From: Sporodiniella umbellata
Lineage: Eukaryota > Mucoromycota > Mucoromycetes > Mucorales > Rhizopodaceae
NCBI GenBank assembly: GCA_025677835.1
Contig: JAIXMR010000087.1
Coordinates: forward strand, 1-64,000
Direction of reading: 5' to 3'
Length of the DNA stretch: 64,000 bases
Part shown: positions 48,817 through 60,826 of the stretch, piece by piece
Position numbering within the stretch: the stretch's first letter is position 1
How the letters are laid out: every line of letters begins with the position of its first letter
Notes under the pieces: generated by a model
What the model was told of the DNA's origin: nothing
The model's input: the letters and a program-made list of their open reading frames with translations, nothing else
Database searches by the model: none
Program-made: the position numbers and the translations under genes

Positions 48817-48914
48817 ATGTTTTTCCCTTTTTGTGGGGAAGAAAAAATAGAAAATTTATTTCAATATACCGTTTTTTTTTATTTTATTTTATTTTATTTT
48901 ATTTTATTGAAATT
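48693..48914. repeat. Upstream region with (GT)n microsatellite
   Basis: (GT)n at about 48784-48812 and an (ATTTT)n stretch at about 48880-48907 immediately precede the DinB-like start codon. Confidence 0.6.
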
Positions 48915-49602
48915 ATGGATTCTGCATTATTCAAAACAGCCATTGAGCTATTACAACAAGCAGTTGACCTTGTAGACAATACATTAGAGACCTCCCATCT
49001 TGTATTTGAGTCAAAAGTAATGCCTGGAAGTACTATTGGTAAACATCTTAGGTATACTAGATTTCAAACGTTAGGCATTGGCCTTTTTTTTTTTAAAAAA
49101 AAAAATTCATGCAAATCTTCAAAAGAGACATTTAGCCGATCATTTTCACCTTTTATATGAACAGAGTGCTTCAGCCCGACTAAACTACGACAAACGAGAT
49201 AGAAACGTAAGAAAACGCACACGTATAAATCTTTTATTCATGGAGGAGGTATTTCTGTTAGACTGCGGTAGAAAACAATCTGGATGCTGCCCGTGCTCGA
49301 CTGGTAGAACTACAGGAGAGAACAAAACAATCCATGAATAGTAATACTAGACTAGAGCAACACCTTGTTCTATCTGCTACAATTGACCCCAAAGACAACC
49401 AAACCTATCAATTCAACTCTAGTTTTGGAAGAGAGCTCTTTTATTGTTGTATTCATGCTGTAAGTGTGTATGTGTGTATACGTTTTATTGACAGTGTGTT
49501 TAGATTCATCATTATGCATCGATCAAAGCCATCTGCATCGAGCTTGGATTGAACGTTCCTTCCGATTTTGGTGTGGCCCCTTCCACACTTGATCAATCTT
49601 GA
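48915..49602 (+). CDS. DinB-like four-helix metalloprotein
   Basis: Four exons (48915-49051, 49128-49206, 49262-49459, 49504-49602) encode 170 aa. The conserved STIGKHLRHLADHFHLLYE helix, SARLNYDKRDRN, NNLDAARARLVELQERT and the C-terminal CIHAIHHYASIKAI helix fit the DinB/YfiT-like superfamily. In that superfamily three histidines from different helices hold a metal; here GKHLRH and IHAIHHY supply candidates. Intron 1 contains a T10/A11 tract and its acceptor (AAGAG) was chosen because only it restores the conserved LRHLADHF. The biochemical role is unknown. The gene converges on NDUFA4 with about 200 bp between stops. Confidence 0.8.
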
Positions 49603-49798
49603 ACATATGCTTTTTGCGATTGTGTTCCATAGCTTATAGCCCTTGCCCAAAAAAAAAAAAAAAAAAGAAAGAAACAAGCATTTTGTTAATGATAAAAGAG
49701 AGACACAATAAGAAAATAAATCAAAACACTGTTTATTTTAAATATGAAAGTATGTCTGTGTATGTATATGTGTTTTTGATAATAAACGGTCTATTGGA

Positions 49799-50174
49799 TT
49801 AGAAACGATCCCGGGTGTATCTAGAAAAAGAAAGCAATAAGCAAAAGGGATCTGTTTAAAAGCTCTTTTTTTTTTTTTTTTTTTTTTACGTCTTGTCAAA
49901 TTTCTGATTCACAGTCATCAGCTTGACTTGGGTGTCTTGATCAATGTTTTGCCATGGATAAGGGTTGTTTGTGCGATCCCAAACAACTTCTGGTCCACTA
50001 GAAATTCCAATCGTTAATACGATTTCTCATCGATGTTTGTATTTACCGAGCAAGGCGAGTCAGATACCAACCAGCCAAACCGCAAGCACCACCTACGACT
50101 GCGTAGATAGGAATAATCTCATGTTTGTACCAAATAGACCAAAACGTTTTCTTAGCAGCGTTAGCAGGAGACAT
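49799..50174 (-). CDS. NDUFA4: NDUFA4/MLRQ-type mitochondrial respiratory subunit
   Basis: Three exons (50174-50047, 49997-49890, 49820-49799) encode 85 aa, the usual size. FWSIWYKHEIIPIYAVVGGA is the matrix-to-membrane helix, GLAGWYLTRLARGPEVVWDR holds the conserved WDR motif, and NPYPWQNI, then KLMTVNQKFDKTYTRDRF complete the family pattern. Animal NDUFA4 is now regarded as a cytochrome c oxidase subunit. The last coding exon is only 22 nt and is needed to finish the conserved tail. A T-run of about 20 lies in the second intron. Confidence 0.93.
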
Positions 50175-52175
50175 AATTAACGATAAAAAGCCAAAATAAA
50201 GGATTTATCAGATAAGCAAAAACATTGAAACACTTACACCCTTTTATATCTTTTTTCTCAAAAAAAAAAAAAAAAAAAAAAATTCAAGTTCCTTATTCAT
50301 GGGCTTTCTTTCAAAACTTATGCATTCACATGAAAAGAGAATGACTTTTGTAATTGGATATTTGATTCTATCCAATCATCAATCGAATGTATCGTCATTT
50401 CTAAATATCCTTCCGTCTTGTTGTTTGGTTTCTATGGATAGTGATCAGTAACACAAACGGAGCATCGTCGATCTTACTCTTCTAATCTCATCCCCCCTCC
50501 TTGATGTTATCCGAAACGTCTTATCTTTACTGGCAATATCGCGATTTTAAAATACATTTCGCAGCTCACTTTTCTGCATATAAACAGTCTTTTGAAACGC
50601 AGCCTTTTTGTCCAGGGTAAGCAACGCCATCTCTCACTATGGCGGCTTTTTCTGACAAATTGAGAGATTAGTATAACAAGCAATTCTGGCCCTTTTCTGA
50701 CTGTCTTTGGATCAAAAGAAACTTGGTTTTAGAGTCCGGATGGTAAATGCCTATAGATTTTGAATCTAAAACTGAATTTTAGCTTTATTTGAGGGCTGGG
50801 GTAGAGTGATTAACACGAACGAATTGTAAAGGCTAGAGACCTAAATAAGCTTTAAATTTTATCCAATCGGTTCTTCCTTTCAACAACAAAAATTGAATAA
50901 TCATTATAGGAATGAACTGTAAAAACTATCTCCCTGAATTAATAAGACTCAATAGTATTATAAAGAAGTACAACATAAGAAACACAGGATAAACAGGGAA
51001 TCACGTTAAAAAAAAGTAGAGAATTGAGAAAAGAATTCGGGATTTGCATAAATACTTTGTCAAGTAACAGGAAAATGCAAAAAAAAAAAAAAAAAAAAGT
51101 AGATAATGTTACTCAACAACTTTAGCGAGTTAGAGAACAAACCTTATAAAGCATCCATTCGTGACAACAGAAAAAAAAATAATCCTATTCCAAGATAGAT
51201 ACGAAAGGGATTTGAAGGGAGAAGATACGAATACGATCAATAGTTTATATGATTCCAGAAAATCAATACTCTTGGAAACACGCCATAGAATAAAAAAAAA
51301 TCCACATCTATCTCAAAGCGAATATATACAAACCTTCTTTATATTTAAAAAGATACGTAAAAATGAGATTGATACCTTTATATATATAAAAAAAAAGCAA
51401 AAAGTTCTGCTTTTAGAAGAAAACATTAATGACAAACAATTCTATGGCCAGTTGAACCTAAAAGTTTATATTCGTTTACACCAAAAGACAAAGAGAGAGT
51501 TGGTAGTGATAACATTCTTGTTTTCTTTGCTGCAACTGACTACTTCAATTAGTAATCGGATCAAAAAAAAGGTATTGATTTGACATGGTCACAACATATA
51601 CCGCAATCAAGATTTAATAGCACAAATAAAAAAGGGAGCAGCTCCACATCAAGGTTGGTCGAGTATAAAGGTAAGCGTGACAGTCCAAATGTGAGAGAGC
51701 TCCTTTACTACAAGTGATAAAAATATTCCATTGCCATTAAAATTCGATTTTGGTCCATCCTTCATACTTTGATTATATATTGTTTTGTACTCTTCCTGAG
51801 AAATAGAGATATATTCAAAAAGTATTATCACTACTACTCTTAAAGTTAAGCTATATTCTCGATTACTGCTACATCATCTGTCTAACATTTGAGCAGCAGC
51901 AGGTGGACATTTGCCTTGTACGTGTCCTTAAATAGATACTAAATGACATCATGTACAAAATGTGACCTCAAGGCGTTTTTTTATTTGTTTATATAAAAAA
52001 AAAAACTATAGTTGGATCATGGTTACATTGTATGTAACTAGACACAAATGTACGTTTATTTATATACAATTTTGTCCAAACGATATTCTTTTTCTTTTGT
52101 ATTTATTGTTCTTATTTATAAGAGAGAATGGATATATATATATATAAATAATAAAAACGCTTCTTTTTTTTTCTT
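50175..52175. other. Intergenic, AT-rich
   Basis: About 2 kb. An open frame at 51161-51583 without an ATG start is lysine/isoleucine-rich and is probably chance in AT-rich DNA. Short frames at 51580-51680 have mild coding character. A (TA)n run lies near 52130-52146. Nothing assigned. Confidence 0.4.
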
Positions 52176-52934
52176 TTAAAAGTCTGAATCGTCAGAGGAG
52201 TCGGAAAATTCATCCATTAGATAGTAATCTCTCATAGTTTCAAAGGAAATTAAACCATAAGGTGATTGTTTATCGGACAAGGTCTTTGATCGGATCTCTA
52301 TGTGGTCCAAATAGGAGCGACTCTTTATCAAGTGTAAAGCTCCATCTTTGTTCAAGACATCATGACTGGTCTTTTGAGAGAATGTAAGTAGATGGATTAC
52401 TTTGAGTTCCATCAAAGACTGAAAGGCGTCCAGTGTCTCCAGGAGAGCCTCTTTTGACATAGTTTCAAGTAGGATCACTTGTTGTATCTTTGGAAACCGA
52501 GAAGCACAAATAGCATAGAACGCCTTGAGTACTGTTTCCTGGGGCAACTCATCCAGTATCGATTGACGAGCGAGTAAATCCCGGTTGGCTAGCCATCGGA
52601 AATTATCTTGAGTTTGACAAGACAACCTGATGATATTAGGGCACTGCCTGGATATTAGGCTGATTAATGCATCTGCGCCTTTCATCTGTTGTACCAAGGC
52701 CCGAAGTAAAGATTCACTCAGCACAAGGTAACGTACCAAAAAGCCTACGTGAGAACCTTTGATACAGTTCAGAAAACGTCCCAGACTTGTTACATCTTCC
52801 AATACTACTAATCGATACATGTATTTTTGGGCAATTCGATTCCAATATGAACAAACTTCGGTTGAACCCATTGGTTCAGCATAGCATATAATCTTTTCTT
52901 GTATTTCTAAAGGTAAGGCAAGCCAGCTTGTCAT
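52176..52934 (-). CDS. F-box-like protein, paralogue 1
   Basis: A single-exon gene of 252 aa. The first ~45 residues (WLALPLEIQEKIICYAEP... CSYWNRIAQKYMYR) have the LPxEI...I and C..W...A...LYR pattern of an F-box. A leucine-rich region without clear repeats follows, and an acidic tail (DEFSDSSDDSDF) ends it. It is clearly related over its first ~220 residues to the protein at 58084-58953. F-box proteins link targets to SCF ubiquitin ligases via SKP1; here this is inferred. The ATG at 52932-52934 sits directly before the F-box. Confidence 0.8.
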   Translation of the reverse strand: MTSWLALPLEIQEKIICYAEPMGSTEVCSYWNRIAQKYMYRLVVLEDVTSLGRFLNCIKGSHVGFLVRYLVLSESLLRALVQQMKGADALISLISRQCPNIIRLSCQTQDNFRWLANRDLLARQSILDELPQETVLKAFYAICASRFPKIQQVILLETMSKEALLETLDAFQSLMELKVIHLLTFSQKTSHDVLNKDGALHLIKSRSYLDHIEIRSKTLSDKQSPYGLISFETMRDYYLMDEFSDSSDDSDF

Positions 52935-55900
52935 GTTTTTTTAAGGTACTTTAAGTAACAATAGAAAGGGGATAAAAATAAAATGGAAAATAAAAAAAAC
53001 TTTTTTACATATACATCTTTTTATACTGAGTAAGTTGCATTAATTTTTTTTTTATATATGAAACCCACATAATGATTAAAGAGATTTTGCAAACTTGCGT
53101 GATACCAGGTCAAATGGCGGTACAATCATTTCATATAAAAAGCAATTTTCCTACTGCTATTCTTACTGACTTGTATAAAGTTCTTTAAAAAAGAAGCCCT
53201 TGCAAAAAAAAAAAAAAAAGTATACGCCAATAACTGTCTAAAAGGAAATTGGTTTTCAACTCTTAATTTTTTCTTGGTTAGGGTTCATATCAGTATGAAT
53301 CAAAGGATATAGGAAGCAGTAAAGTTTCTTTTATCTGCAGTTTTACTGATATACACATATCGTTACCTGATTCATTAAAAAAATGTTACATTTTTTGTCA
53401 AACTACTTCTTCTCAGGACTTCTGCTTTTCTACAAAAGAAAGTGATTCTTTTTTTTTTTTTGGTTTTCTATTTTTGGTATGTTTGCGCACAGGCGTTGCA
53501 CGTACTACATATAAAATTCGTGTAACACGGACCTTTTCTCCACCTTACACTTGTTAAGGATATTAAGTGAAAAACTTTGCATCGATTTGAAAACTCTTTT
53601 ACCTTTTTTCTGCATACATAAGTAAGATATACTATTTGTCTAGTGTACTTTTAATCTATTTTTATCATACAGTTTTGGTTGTTTTATCAAGTCTATTTCA
53701 GTTAGAAAGCTTGTTTTTCAATCATAAATGTTAACAGAAAAGACACCGCTCCTATGATTTCTAAATCTAACACTTTGATAAACACACAAACTATTATAAA
53801 TTGCTTTTCAATACATCACTTTTCATTGAAAACTTTCAATGTGAAAAAAAAAAGAAAGAGGAAAGAGTCTGTACATATATGTGCGTGTAAACGTATTGAG
53901 TTCCTTGGCCTCTTATTTAAATGTCTATCTATCGCTAAATATCATAATAATAGCTTGTAGTATATCAATAAAAATACACAATAGAGGTAGCTTTGTTCTT
54001 TTTTTTTTTTTTTTTTACGAAAAAAGAAAAGGCTGGATAAAAACAACAAAAGCTGCACACAAAAAATCACGGTTTTAAAAGGTTGCCAATTGTTACTTGG
54101 TAACATATGTCAAGCAATAAAAAGATTGATTGCTACAGTTTTATAGTACAATATCTCATAGGGATTCTCTGTGTCAATCTATATATTCTCTTGTGTTTTT
54201 CTTGAAATCTCTCGCCACTCTATAGGAAGAAAAAAACATGTTCACTTTGTTTCCTATATTCTCCGGCGTACAGTCTTTTATGAGTCCTGCTCACAAAGGC
54301 AGGTTTGGCAGTTGTAAAAAAAAAGCGGTATTGTTGATGGATTTGATTTGGCTAAAACTATACATACTTTTTACTTTTTTAATTTTGAAATCTGTCGATC
54401 ATGTCCCATAAATATGTATAACTTTATGTAAAGAAAATATAATATTTTTTTATTCGGAAATTATCGGTACAACTTGATAACGTAGTGTTCAAAGTATAAA
54501 GGTGAGTTTATTTAAAATTAATTTTGTTCTGATAGTGTTCTATCCTATAAAAAAAAGTGTTTTCAATATTGGTCCTCATATAAGCTTAAGTAAAATTAAC
54601 AAGAAAAGCGTATATCAAAGCTATGACTACAAATTTATCTACAAAAGGCCAATCAAAGTTATGTTTTAGGATACTTACTCATAGCTCATTTCTGATTTAT
54701 ATTTCTAAAGGGGTGTGCATTCAGTTGTAATTCAAACCGAGTTATTCAAATCCAAGGGACAAGACGCAAGGAAAATATAACGTGGCATATGAAAAAAAAC
54801 CGAGAGCGAATCAGGGATTTTTAGAGACTGTTTTATTAAAAAAAAAACAAGCTCGTTTTCACAGCGGCCAGTTTCTTATAACGAGGCCAAAAAAAAAAAA
54901 AAAGCCCTTTAGCTTAAAAAAGCTTCAGCACCGTTAGCTCTAAAATAAGACTTTTCTTTTGTTTTTTTGCAGTATTTACTGTTTCTGTAACAAAAAGGGG
55001 CGTCTTATCATGTAAGATAAATGCGCTGTATGTCATCCGCTATCCCATTTTGAACAAAGCTGGTAGCCATTTTACTACTATGGAAAGATGAGCCTTGTAT
55101 AATTAATGATGTTGCTTTTATGCGCCATATCGTGAGCTAATGCAAAGCTTGCTTTGCTCTTTTTTTTTTTTTTTTTTGGCTTGAAGCTTTTTTTACAGAA
55201 ACCTGCTATTTTTGTTACATCATAAGTCATTTTAAAAGCTTAAATATAGAAGCAACGTGTTATATTTATATGCAATTTGTATTGCAAAGGGCGACGTTTA
55301 CTTGGGAAGCGTCGTTTTCTAACTCAAATATATTTTTTCTAATTACGAGCTAATGAGTCGTATTCTTGGTATAATCAAGTGGGCTTTTTTCTTTTGCCCG
55401 CAGCTGAATTTGTTTTGACAGGCTATTTATCAGAGCAGGTCCCATACTTTTATTCGTTCAACTATTTTTTTTTATCAGCATACGTTCTAAGATAGTAGGT
55501 CAACTATCTCAAAGATAACAATTAGTATCACGCCTCAGTTTTTTTAAACTTTTGTTGTCTGACCTCTGCAGTCTATTTAGCAAGAAGTTAGCAGCCTCTC
55601 CAAAAGTATTAAAGTGTCTAGAGCGACGGCAGCGTACATTGTAGAGGCTCCTTGCCCAACAAGATGCTCAAATCTCTAAAGAACTACCCAAGGCGTAGCT
55701 TCTGTCTAATGGGCTTAGTTCTAGAAACAAAAGGACATCCTATCATTATTAGCCGTACAGCTTAAGAGACCTCATAGGTTTATACCGTATACTTTCTTAC
55801 AAATTTATCTCCGGCTTTCGTTCTTCTCTGTGTCTATTATACGAAACGGCGATTGATGTCTTCAACACCCTTTTTCTTATGAAAAACTTAATTGAGTTGC

Positions 55901-58083
55901 AGTTTTATATGTCTTGTTCTTCCACTATCAGCCGAGTTGACTTAAAACCGAAGCTACCGATATTTCCCTACAAACAAAAGTGTTCGTTCACTCTAGTGCT
56001 ATCTTTTTCTTTTTTTCTCTTTCTTTTTTTTAAACCATAAACAACCATCTGTACAACGAAGGACTCCCCTATAATCCAATACTATTATAGTACTACATCT
56101 CATCGTCAAAATACTTGTATCAATTTGAAAAAAAAAAAAACAGGTATCCTTCCGGCTGATACTAACGTCCTTGATAAAGTTTTCTATATGTCTGAACCTC
56201 ATTAGAAAAAGAAAAGTTGATGGTCAAATTGGTAGATCGCACGTCAACAACTACGCAGGAGGGCCATACTAATTACAGAGTTACAGAAAAAGACAGACGG
56301 TCTAGCTCGTGTCTGAGCTTGTTTACGGTTAAATATATATCCGTCGACATAGACTGATTCGAACTCGATTGTTTTTAAACTATTTTTTTTTTTTTTTTTT
56401 TGGTAGTTATCGTCTTTACTATTACGCATTGTTTATGTCTCGAATTCAAAGCTATATTTAGTATATGTAAGGTAATAACCAAAAAAAAAAGAATAAGGGG
56501 AGTGTAAGATAATGACCCAACTCTTTATCAAGACTAAATTACATTCAGTTGACTTCAATAGCATAAATCTATTTCTTTTCTTGTTTAAAGCCTACACAGC
56601 TTTGATATTTTATATTTCTAAGAAGCCAAGGCAATCAATAAAAGTACCTGCAGCCCAACTGATAGTTAGAATTCATTGGCTTTGCTTGTACTCACTGCCT
56701 ATCTGACTCTAAGCAAAACAAGGGAGAGAAACAAGTATAGACAGAAAAAGTAAAACAAAACAACTGAAGCCAGGTTTGAAGTTACTATGAGGGCCGTCAA
56801 ATTGGATCCAACGCTGATCTTGTGATACATGAGCAAACGTCCTTGCCTGTCATTGAAAGCGCTGTTCGATTGCATTAACCATGACTTCGGTCTCAGCTAG
56901 AATTTTTTTTAAAAAAAGCAAGTCAATGAACCCTTTACTGTAAAAGGACTACCCAGAAGCTCAAAAAAACCACACTATCTGCAGGCAAACTAAACAACTA
57001 GAGATGTTGACACTTAACTTGAGGTGATTTTTCAGCTTTTGTATAGGAATATAGTAAAGAGTGTGCATAAATCTTTCTAATACTAACTGGCTGAACCAAA
57101 CATAAATAAAAAGAGGAATAATAAAGCTGATCATCTCTTATTGCATACTTGTAAAAAACACAAGCTCAAAATCCACGAACAAAAGCTCAGGTACATATGT
57201 TTGTGGAAAATGATCAGACTGCACAAAGGAAAGAAAGAAAGCAGCCTAAATATAAATTAGAAATTATTTTAAGCTTTCTATAGAGTACAGTCAACAATAG
57301 CCAGTCTATCTCAAGCGTGACAAGACAGGCTTTCTTACAAACTGCTGTTTGCTTCAAAATACCTCCCTAACCTTCCTCCCCCCTTTTTTTTTTTTTAAAA
57401 AAAAAAGATGTTGATGGTAGCTTTTGATCTGTCAGTACAAAAGAGTTCTCGAAAAAAAAAAGCTTCCTTTTTAATAACTAAAACATGGGATTGATATTTT
57501 AAAAAAAAATAATTTCCTTTAGTTGGCGGCATGAATATATTTGCTTTTTTCTACAGCCGTATATGTTTAAAGTCAAATTACGAAAAGGTTTTAATTGATT
57601 AGCATTTTTTCTTAAAGCAGACTAAGAAAAGAACGGTAGATCTTACTAATAAGAATCTTTCTGAAAAGCCACAGTGATTGTAATGAGTTGTTCTCTTTCC
57701 CTTTTTGTTAATAAGAAAAAAAAACCTATAAAAAGAATTTTGGTGTAAAATGTCAACAAATAGTTATCGAGTAAAAAGGCTTTTTAGGCATTTCCCAGCT
57801 ATATCTTAAGAAAAAGGCATGCCAGTCAAAAAAAAGGGAAACACAAGCCTTTCGTTTCATATCCTATTTGATTTCATTTTCCGTTTTATGAGGGAGTAGT
57901 TAAAAGTGGAATTTTTTTTCAAATTGTGAAAGACATTGTATGTCACACAAGGGTTTTTTTTTTTTAATAAACCATAGTCTCTTTCCCTGCTTTTTGTTAT
58001 CCTTTTTTTATTTTTTTTTTATTTTTTGGAAAATCTTCTTTCTTTCTTTAAAATAAACAAAAAAAAACAGAAAGAAAAAGGCT
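52935..58083. other. 5.1-kb gene desert
   Basis: Very AT-rich with many A- and T-runs (for example 53201-53219, 54001-54016, 55160-55178, 56383-56401). I find no supported gene. One minus-strand stretch at about 55600-55680 (containing GQGASTMYAAVALDTLIL) looks like a short coding relic but has no partners. The two flanking genes are F-box-like paralogues. Confidence 0.5.
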
Positions 58084-58953
58084 ATGAATAGATGGGCAGA
58101 ATTACCGAATGAAATACAAGACTCTATAATGATGTTTGCGCAGCCTACCGGCCAGACTCACGTTTGTCGCCTATGGAGTTCTTTAGCTCAGAAATACATG
58201 TATCGCTGTGTGTATTTTGAGACTGTTGCAGCGCTGGTTAATTTTGTTCGCTGCCAGGTAAATTCAAATACGGGGCAATTGGTCCAATACCTTGCGATAA
58301 ACGAATCGATCTTTGATTTTTTGAACCGAAATGCAGAAGAAACAAAGACGCTGATGTATACCTTGTTCTGGCGATGTCCAAATGTGGTCCGATTTTCTTC
58401 TGGGAGACCCAGCAACTTCCATCGGCTAGCTAATGAAGGCAAATTGAAGCTTCGTCCGATCATTTACGACATGCCTTTGAAAGAACATTGTATGGAGTCT
58501 TATATCCGATGTATGTCAAACTTTCAACATCTCCATCAGTTCATCTTATCCGACACAATGAGTATTGGGTTTATTCATAGAATGATTGCTGTACTCGAAA
58601 GATTCTCCCAACTCAAAGTCCTTTACCTCGTGCGCTCCTCGTTCAAGGAGGATATACCCAAGATGATAAGGAAGTTTTTTTTTCTAAAGAGCGTAGAGAT
58701 AAAGGAGATATTTCTTATAAAGGGGAAACTAATGAGCCTAGAGGGAGCATCTGCCATCCTCAACACATCCGATCTATCACATCTCGAAAGAAAACCAAAA
58801 AGCCAGAGCCCAGTAGACGAAGGGGGCTGGGATAGTACATTGAGGTCTTGTGTCCTTTTTGGAAAAAACCGGTACTATCTCGCCCAGTACAACTCGCATG
58901 GTGAAAACCACCAGAATGATATCCTACAGACGTTTGTATATAGTTACGCATAA
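58084..58953 (+). CDS. F-box-like protein, paralogue 2
   Basis: A single-exon gene of 289 aa. The N-terminus WAELPNEIQDSIMMFAQP, then CRLWSSLAQKYMYRCVYFE, matches that of the protein at 52176-52934, and similarity continues through FLNRN..., RCPNVVRFS, ...RLANEGKL and KVLYLVRSSF. The last ~80 residues differ completely, ending in FGKNRYYLAQYNSHGENHQ, which may reflect a frame change after an A/T-rich stretch near 58675. The leader is a T-rich and then A-rich stretch before the ATG. Role by analogy: SCF substrate adaptor. Confidence 0.8.
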   Translation: MNRWAELPNEIQDSIMMFAQPTGQTHVCRLWSSLAQKYMYRCVYFETVAALVNFVRCQVNSNTGQLVQYLAINESIFDFLNRNAEETKTLMYTLFWRCPNVVRFSSGRPSNFHRLANEGKLKLRPIIYDMPLKEHCMESYIRCMSNFQHLHQFILSDTMSIGFIHRMIAVLERFSQLKVLYLVRSSFKEDIPKMIRKFFFLKSVEIKEIFLIKGKLMSLEGASAILNTSDLSHLERKPKSQSPVDEGGWDSTLRSCVLFGKNRYYLAQYNSHGENHQNDILQTFVYSYA

Positions 58954-59073
58954 ATGGTCTTTTATAAACATACAGAACGCATTTTAGAAGAATGTAAATT
59001 TAAACAACAACAGTCAAGATAATAACAATAGTAACAATAATAGAAATAACATAAATAAACATATCCATTTTTC

Positions 59074-59114
<41 letters not shown>

Positions 59115-60059
59115 ATAAAAATCGCTGTCTTTACTTTTGTTCGCTGCTTTAGGGAAAAAGGGTGCGCTTATAGTTTAATTTTGGTTCCATTGACGATTTT
59201 TAATAACAAGTCCCTTAATAACAAACAGGAAGAGTTGGTAATTGATTGTTATTATTACACGACAAAGCCATTTGTAAACAAAGCGACATAAAGATACGCA
59301 ATACGATTTTCCAGAGTGCATTAACGTTTGTTACCCAGAGTACATTCAAAAAAAAACTGTAGTGCGTTTATTTTTACTTTTTTTAATTAAAGCATAGTTA
59401 CTAACTTGGATGAAATTCTTTGTGACAGTAAAGGTTTTAATACGTCTTTAGAATACAAAAAAAATCCTAAGCTACTCAGCGTATAAGACTTCCCCCCCCC
59501 CTTACTAAAGCATTTGTATTGTTTACCAATAGCAATAGCCAAGTTACACAACATATTCTCACTGAGGATAATCATAACCCTAGGAACGGTCAAAGGCTTG
59601 ACTGGCTGTACCATCTCAGATTATACTTTGTACTTGTTTTTTTTTTTTTTTTTTTTTTTTGAAACGTGGTGCTCAGCGGCTGTGTATACATTCTTTTGTT
59701 TGATACCACAGCATTTTAAAACCTTTTGTTGTTGTTATTGTTGGAGTGAACTACAGTATTTCTGAAAAATCAGTGTTTAAGATGTGTCTATAGTTTGCAT
59801 TATAAACACAAAATTCTAGAAAACAACTTCTATTATTATTTAAAACCGGGCTGTACCATTTTGTCTACTTGAGTCTTTTTTTTTTTAGGAGGTTTCAGAG
59901 AAATCCGGGTTTATTTAAAGTCAAATAGACTCTGTTTACTCGAGTCTCAAGTGGTTGATACGATGAGATGAAAACGGAATCTGAAGGCCCCTTCCTACTC
60001 TATGCCAAAACATACTTTTTGGTTTTCAACATCTTTGACGGCGGCACACCCTAATTTTT
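58954..60059. other. Intergenic with long T-run
   Basis: AT-rich spacer. It contains the longest homopolymer of the window, T37 at 59076-59112, another T-run at about 59638-59660, and C(10) near 59493. No gene supported. Confidence 0.5.
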
Positions 60060-60560
60060 TTTATCAGGCGATGGTCCAAGTGTTTGGGTAACAAAAAATG
60101 ATGATTGCACGATTGGAGAAAAATCTCGCTCAACTAAAGCTCTCTATTCGACGTCTCTACTACAAAAGCCTTGTAAAACACTGGCTTTTTTAATTCTGAA
60201 AAAGAACGTAGCCAAATGCTTCCCTTTCTTTACTTTGCTTTTATATGCCGACCAAAGTTATTCGATTGGATCAAGTTCAGGCGGAAGTATCCGTAGTCAC
60301 AGAATTCAATGAAACCAATGTGTTTATGAATAAGGCAGTTGTCTATCATCAGATACTGTATTTGTGAGCGGTCTCGCTCCCTTTACCTTTTTCGATGCTC
60401 CTTTTCTCTTTGTATGCGGCATTGGTTTTGGAAACCTTCAGCCAAGGGATACCCGCTCTCGTTTTGGGAGTTTCCACAATTGGCGTTCCGCCCACGGATG
60501 TTGAAGCCTGCTGCTAATCATGCAATCCATAGTCGTTTTCAATGACCTATCTATATCAGG
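60060..60560 (-). mobile_element. Decayed Tc1/mariner-type transposase remnant
   Basis: Read on the minus strand, pieces of a DDE transposase appear in the right order but in different frames. These are GGTPIVETPKTRAG near 60495-60455, an IDNCLIH motif (second catalytic D with the usual N and H) near 60350-60328, and PPELDPIE with the third catalytic acidic residue near 60286-60261. The last is followed by a premature stop and LWSAYKSKVKK. Distances are shorter than in an intact element, so there are deletions as well as frameshifts. Terminal inverted repeats were not found. The copy is dead. Confidence 0.7.
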
Positions 60561-60826
60561 TCGCCCTTTTCAGTGACATACTCCAACGTGTAGTGACGTA
60601 TTGGTGGGGAGAGAGATCTTGCTAGTATGAACTGATCCTCATCACTAAGGTGTACGAGCTATTCTCTAAAGGTCTTCCAGCTGACCTGCCACCTTCTCAA
60701 ATATAGACCTCAACCTCTGCTCTATCTTGTTTGAGTAGTGCCTAAAGCTATTTTCAACTGTTTTCACATCAACTAACTTTTCTTTTATTATTATTTTCGG
60801 CTCAGTCCTAGGCTTTGCTTCTGAAA
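60561..60826. other. Spacer right of the transposase remnant
   Basis: Possibly the eroded 5' part of the same element; no motif is readable. Confidence 0.3.

Noticed and set aside
51161..51583. 140-codon open frame on the plus strand
   Set aside because: It lacks an ATG start, is strongly lysine/isoleucine biased and an ORF of this length is expected by chance in AT-rich DNA of this size; no domain or splice support.
55600..55680. Coding-like relic in the gene desert
   Set aside because: A single stretch of about 27 codons with adjacent stops, no partner exons and no family; too little to annotate as a gene.
56340..56380. Possible tRNA B-box (GATTCGAACTC)
   Set aside because: No A-box at the right distance and no cloverleaf can be drawn.
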